This document shows, in pieces, positions 61,714 to 64,000 of a stretch of DNA of 64,000 bases (position 1 is its first letter; the number at the start of each line of letters is the position of its first letter). This DNA comes from Clostridiales bacterium UBA7285 (lineage in GTDB: Bacteria > Bacillota > Clostridia > Peptostreptococcales > Anaerovoracaceae), in NCBI GenBank assembly GCA_002472145.1, contig DKRJ01000013.1, forward strand, positions 122,198 to 186,197, written 5' to 3'. The notes below the pieces were generated by a model. The model searched no databases. It saw only the letters and a list, made by a program, of their open reading frames with translations, and was not told the DNA's origin. The position numbers were made by a program, and so were the translations under genes.

Positions 61714-63474
61714 TTACTCAGCCTCGATGCTTGCGAGGTTCTTCTTATAGAGTTCTTCGTCCGCCTTCCTCATCTCTTCGAACGTTCCTGCGTGTTTCTT
61801 AGAAACGACAGCCTTGATAACGAAGAGTACAACGATCATCAGAGCGCATGCGATAGGCAGGCAGATGACCCAGTTCTGAACGAATCCGGCGATCAGGAAC
61901 ATTACAGCTGATACGCATACAACAGTTAATGCGTAAGGGATCTGCGTGAATACGTGATTCAGGTGGTAGCAGTGAGCACCGGCCGAAGCCATGATCGTCG
62001 TATCGGAAATCGGCGAGCAGTGGTCTCCGCAGACGCCGCCCGCGCATGCGGCAGCAAGGCCGATGCAGCAGAGTTCAGGCGTCTTGGTGTAGTCGAATAC
62101 GTCGACTACGATAGGAGCCATGATGCCGATCGTTCCCCATGACGTACCGGTCGCGAAACCGATGGCGGATGCGATGACGAAGATGATGAGCGGCAGGAAC
62201 TTCTGAAGCGTTTCAGCTCCCGTAAGCGCGTTGACTACGAAGAACTTCGATCCGAGCGCATAACGTGTGAACGAGCAGAGCGTCCATGCGAGCGTCAGGA
62301 TGAGGATAGGGCTGACCATCTGGATGAAGCCCTGTGGTACGGAGTCAAAGCTCTTGATGAAGCCGATGGAGCGACGGAGCCAGTAATAGATGAACGTGAT
62401 GAGCATCGAGATCAGTGAACCGATCGCGAGACCTACGGAAGCGTCCGCGTTGGAGAACGCTATCTGGAAGTGGTGATACGATTCGCTCTCGGCATCAAAG
62501 AATCCGCCGGAGTAGATCATTCCGATGACGCAGAAGAAGATGAGTACGATTACCGGGAAGAGCATGTCCCAGACATAGGACTTGCCGTTCATCGGCTTCT
62601 CATAGTCGTCAGCACCTTCGAACGGACGCTCAGGCGTCGTGAAGAGGTCATCCTTTACCTGTGCGTTGTACTCGTGCTGGAGCATCGGACCGTAGTCAAG
62701 GTTGATGAGCGAGATCACGATGATCATCAGGAGCGTCAGCAGGGAGTAATAGTTGTAAGGGATCTGTTTGATGAAGAGTTCGAATCCGTTTACTTCATCG
62801 GAAGCAACATATCCCGAGATAGCAGCCGCCCATGAAGAAACAGGAGCGATCATGCAGACAGGAGCTGCGGTTGCGTCGATCAGGTAAGCGAGCTTAGCAC
62901 GGGAGATCTTGTGGCTCTCCGTGATAGGACGCATGATGGCGCCGACCGTAAGGCAGTTGAAATAGTCGTCGATGAAGATCAGGACGCCGAGGAGCATCGT
63001 GAGGAGCTGAGCGGCTTTACGAGTCTTTACTCTCTTCTTTGCCCAGCGTCCGAATGCTTCGGAACCGCCCGACTTGTTCATCAGATCGACCATGATTCCC
63101 AGAATAACAAGGAATGCGATAATACCCATGTTGTACGAATCTGCGAGAACAGAAGTGATGCCGTAGTCCGCACCGATCAAAGCAACGATCGTGTCCCAAG
63201 GTTTGAACTGGGTGTAGAGAAGCGCACCGACGAGGCAGCCGAGGAACAGCGAGGAGTAAACTTCCTTACTGATCAGTGCCAGGACGATAGCTACGATTGG
63301 AGGAAGCAGCGACCAGAACGTTCCGGCGAACGGGCTGTCATAAACGACTTCCTCTTCTCCGTCCATGAACGTAGGGCCGGGCTTCCCTGCGTAAGTGACA
63401 CCCAGTATGATAAGCAGTACGATGAAGCACGCTATCGCTACCAGGTAGCCAGTCTTTTGACTTTTCTTTTCCAT
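61714..63474 (-). CDS. nhaC: NhaC-family Na+/H+ antiporter
   Basis: A 586-residue membrane protein with about a dozen hydrophobic segments, of the NhaC/antiporter superfamily. Marker stretches include IDDYFNCLTVGAIMRP, ATGTSWGTIGIMAP and GGVCGDHCSPISDTTIMAS, all highly conserved in the group. Some relatives exchange amino acids or malate/lactate with Na+, so the substrate is not fixed. The ATG at 63474 has AGGAGG seven bases upstream, ruling out a longer frame. Confidence 0.92.
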   Translation of the reverse strand: MEKKSQKTGYLVAIACFIVLLIILGVTYAGKPGPTFMDGEEEVVYDSPFAGTFWSLLPPIVAIVLALISKEVYSSLFLGCLVGALLYTQFKPWDTIVALIGADYGITSVLADSYNMGIIAFLVILGIMVDLMNKSGGSEAFGRWAKKRVKTRKAAQLLTMLLGVLIFIDDYFNCLTVGAIMRPITESHKISRAKLAYLIDATAAPVCMIAPVSSWAAAISGYVASDEVNGFELFIKQIPYNYYSLLTLLMIIVISLINLDYGPMLQHEYNAQVKDDLFTTPERPFEGADDYEKPMNGKSYVWDMLFPVIVLIFFCVIGMIYSGGFFDAESESYHHFQIAFSNADASVGLAIGSLISMLITFIYYWLRRSIGFIKSFDSVPQGFIQMVSPILILTLAWTLCSFTRYALGSKFFVVNALTGAETLQKFLPLIIFVIASAIGFATGTSWGTIGIMAPIVVDVFDYTKTPELCCIGLAAACAGGVCGDHCSPISDTTIMASAGAHCYHLNHVFTQIPYALTVVCVSAVMFLIAGFVQNWVICLPIACALMIVVLFVIKAVVSKKHAGTFEEMRKADEELYKKNLASIEAE

Positions 63475-63518
63475 AAACAATCCTCCTGATAAAAAGCAGT
63501 AATTAATCCAACAACTTA

Positions 63519-63547
63519 TTTTTATCATCATTACAAAATTAAATCAA
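63519..63547 (-). promoter_or_regulatory. Possible promoter of nhaC
   Basis: TTGATT and TAAAAA with 17-base spacing in AT-rich DNA; the -10 is weak. The rest of the 63475-63753 gap holds only this and the tRNA-Ser terminator. Confidence 0.35.
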
Positions 63548-63696
63548 CTGAATTATGACGGAGACGTGAAGAATATGGTGGAATAATGAAATCGAACCGA
63601 TTTATGTTCAGCGCGCACAAAGCGAATCATGCAATGATAAATAAGGAAAATCAATGGTTCGACGCCTTAACTATCACCGGGAGCCTCAACTGCTGC

Positions 63697-63725
63697 CAAA
63701 AAAGAAAGGCAGCAGACGTTTCTGC
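63697..63725 (-). terminator. Terminator after tRNA-Ser
   Basis: GGCAG and CTGCC flank a nine-base loop, followed by TTTCTTTTTT on the minus strand. Confidence 0.6.
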
Positions 63726-63753
63726 CCTGCCGGGCACCATCTGCTGTCTCATC

Positions 63754-63841
63754 TGGCGGAGGACACGGGACTCGAACCCGCGGGGCTGTTACGCCTTACT
63801 CGCTTTCCAGGCGAGCTCCTTAGCCACTCGGTCAATCCTCC
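63754..63841 (-). tRNA. tRNA-Ser (anticodon GGA)
   Basis: Complete class II tRNA with CCA encoded. The acceptor GGAGGAT pairs with GTCCTCC, the anticodon loop is CTGGAAA in a CTCGC/GCGAG stem, a long variable arm is present, and the T arm has GGTTCGAGTCC. Confidence 0.97.
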
Positions 63842-63902
63842 AAGTTCCACTCTGTAGGTTTATTGATTTCGGAAAAATGCGCCCTTCCCCGAGCGCCCAT
63901 TT

Positions 63903-63931
63903 AGTTTACCACACAGGTCCCGGAAGTGCAA
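63903..63931 (-). promoter_or_regulatory. Promoter of tRNA-Ser(GGA)
   Basis: TTGCAC and TAAACT with 17-base spacing, 61 bases before the mature tRNA. Confidence 0.65.
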
Positions 63932-64000
63932 GACCGTAATTCCTGACTCGGCTCACCTCTTTGTTACATTTTAATATATAATGATATGGTCGCCAAAAGT

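Noticed and set aside
63842..64000. A plus-strand promoter near the right edge (TTGTTA and TATAAT)
   Set aside because: The two boxes are only 10 bases apart and no start codon is visible before the window ends. Beyond the tRNA-Ser promoter I see nothing else in this stretch.
1..64000. Mobile elements, prophage or recently acquired islands
   Set aside because: No transposase, integrase, phage structural gene, terminal inverted repeats or direct-repeat attachment sites were seen around the three tRNA genes.

Overview
The window is 64 kb of a chromosome from an anaerobic Firmicute, most likely class Clostridia (perhaps near the Peptostreptococcales/Anaerovoracaceae; this placement is inferred from gene content, not computed). 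Supporting points are the strong AGGAGG-type ribosome binding sites, a type A RNase P RNA, a Firmicutes-type LexA box in front of recA, the leuS-rsfS-yqeK-nadD and dnaG-rpoD-trmK-nif3 gene strings, a fused SecDF, a giant 2-hydroxyacyl-CoA dehydratase activase-like protein, acetate kinase, and HemZ. Coding is dense. I see no insertion sequence, prophage, CRISPR array or rRNA operon.

Layout. 1-12.6 kb, all on the minus strand, is probably one long transcription unit starting at a good promoter before secDF: secDF, relA, a metallo-beta-lactamase (MBL) fold hydrolase, hemZ, hisS, aspS, nadD, yqeK, rsfS and leuS (cut by the left edge). 12.7-14.3 kb has rpmF and ackA, each with its own promoter. 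14.3-20.3 kb holds rplU-rpmA-obgE, then a radical SAM protein carrying an N-terminal HD domain, its DUF2344 partner, and a ComEA-like protein. 20.3-25.2 kb has megL, recA (LexA box), cinA and pgsA, then a candidate 6S RNA and a block of tandem terminator-like repeats behind yebC. 25.2-30.8 kb has yebC, a 1439-residue dehydratase-activase-like protein and rnpB. 30.8-41.5 kb is a housekeeping string (murI, an acidic hypothetical, a second MBL protein, an M16 peptidase, dut, dgt, dnaG, rpoD, trmK, a Nif3-like gene, ridA).

At about 41.5 kb the coding strand switches. pepF-nadK-pseudouridine synthase-thiN form a tightly overlapped plus-strand operon. It is followed by a TPP riboswitch controlling a ThiT-like thiamine transporter, and by a crotonase-family gene. 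47.7-53.3 kb is mixed: yajC behind tRNA-Leu(CAA), a TetR-type regulator, an N-acyl-D-amino-acid deacylase, tRNA-Leu(GAG), a D-cysteine desulfhydrase, and a J-domain protein overlapping a DUF5685 protein. 53.4-57.8 kb is a polyamine uptake operon (cupin regulator-potA-potB-potC-potD). 57.9-64 kb has a CarD-like regulator, an orphan membrane protein, the threonine-to-glycine pair tdh-kbl, an NhaC-type antiporter and tRNA-Ser(GGA).

Together the genes describe a fermentative amino-acid user: threonine, methionine and D-amino-acid breakdown, acetate formation, polyamine and thiamine uptake. The most unusual items are the HD-radical SAM fusion, an L27 gene without the N-terminal extension usual in Firmicutes and without its protease gene, the J-domain/DUF5685 pair, the tandem terminator-like repeats, and several proteins with long Ala/Glu/Lys-rich tails. 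No clearly new defence or mobile system is visible.
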